Positions 5,329-5,340 of a stretch of 5,340 nt of DNA are shown piece by piece (position 1 is the stretch's first letter; the number at the start of each line of letters is the position of its first letter). The translations under genes and the position numbers were made by a program. The stretch is taken from contig JAZNZF010000056.1 of the NCBI GenBank assembly GCA_045594795.1, positions 1 through 5,340 on the forward strand. Reading direction: 5' to 3'. The notes under the pieces are model-generated. The model was not told the origin of the DNA, searched no databases, and saw nothing but the letters and a program-made list of their open reading frames with translations. Origin of the DNA: UMGS1532 sp045594795. GTDB lineage: Bacteria > Bacillota > Clostridia > Oscillospirales > Acutalibacteraceae.

Positions 5329-5340
5329 GAACGTTAGAGT
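5329..5340 (+). rRNA. rrs: 16S ribosomal RNA, first bases only
   Basis: The window ends in GTTAGAGT. AGAGT at 5336-5340 is the start of the near-universal 'AGAGTTTGATC' sequence near the 16S 5' end (Escherichia coli positions 8 onward), which places the mature end at about 5329. The promoter, UP element and boxA-like element upstream all agree. Only about 12 bases are visible, so the call rests mainly on context. Confidence 0.75.

Overview
The window reads as ordinary chromosome from a low-to-mid G+C, endospore-forming Firmicute, most likely of class Clostridia. Three things support this: the spoIIAA-spoIIAB-sigF sporulation operon, a Clostridia-type ValRS with Cys-X2-Cys zinc motifs, and an rRNA leader with a Clostridia-style 'ACCTTGAAAATTAAACA' element. 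I cannot name the genus. All genes are on the + strand, and I see no mobile element, CRISPR array or foreign-looking gene.

Layout: (1) 1-2346 is the 3' nine-tenths of valS (valyl-tRNA synthetase), cut by the left edge before the HIGH motif. (2) 2355-2384 is a strong intrinsic-terminator hairpin whose U-tract touches the folC Shine-Dalgarno. (3) 2395-3624 is folC (folylpolyglutamate/dihydrofolate synthase). The valS-folC order is also that of Bacillus subtilis. (4) 3625-3716 is an intergenic region with a perfect inverted Spo0A-box core and a hairpin with a TATAAT in its loop. (5) 3717-5121 holds spoIIAA, spoIIAB and sigF, joined by 4-base start/stop overlaps (ATGA, GTGA). (6) 5122-5328 is a non-coding region with a second Spo0A-box core, phased A-tracts (UP-element-like), a strong housekeeping promoter and an rRNA leader. 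(7) The first bases of a 16S rRNA gene lie at the right edge.

How the genes work together: SpoIIAB is an anti-sigma factor and kinase that holds sigma-F inactive. Unphosphorylated SpoIIAA releases sigma-F in the forespore. Spo0A boxes upstream of spoIIA fit known control of this operon by Spo0A. The unexpected part is the right end. The forespore sigma operon runs, without a visible terminator, into an rRNA operon promoter, and a second perfect Spo0A-box core sits just upstream of that promoter. This raises the testable possibility that entry into sporulation and ribosomal RNA synthesis are linked here. Other points worth a look are a sigma-F lacking the usual N-terminal region and a folC that seems to depend on read-through of the valS terminator. 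No clearly novel gene system is present.
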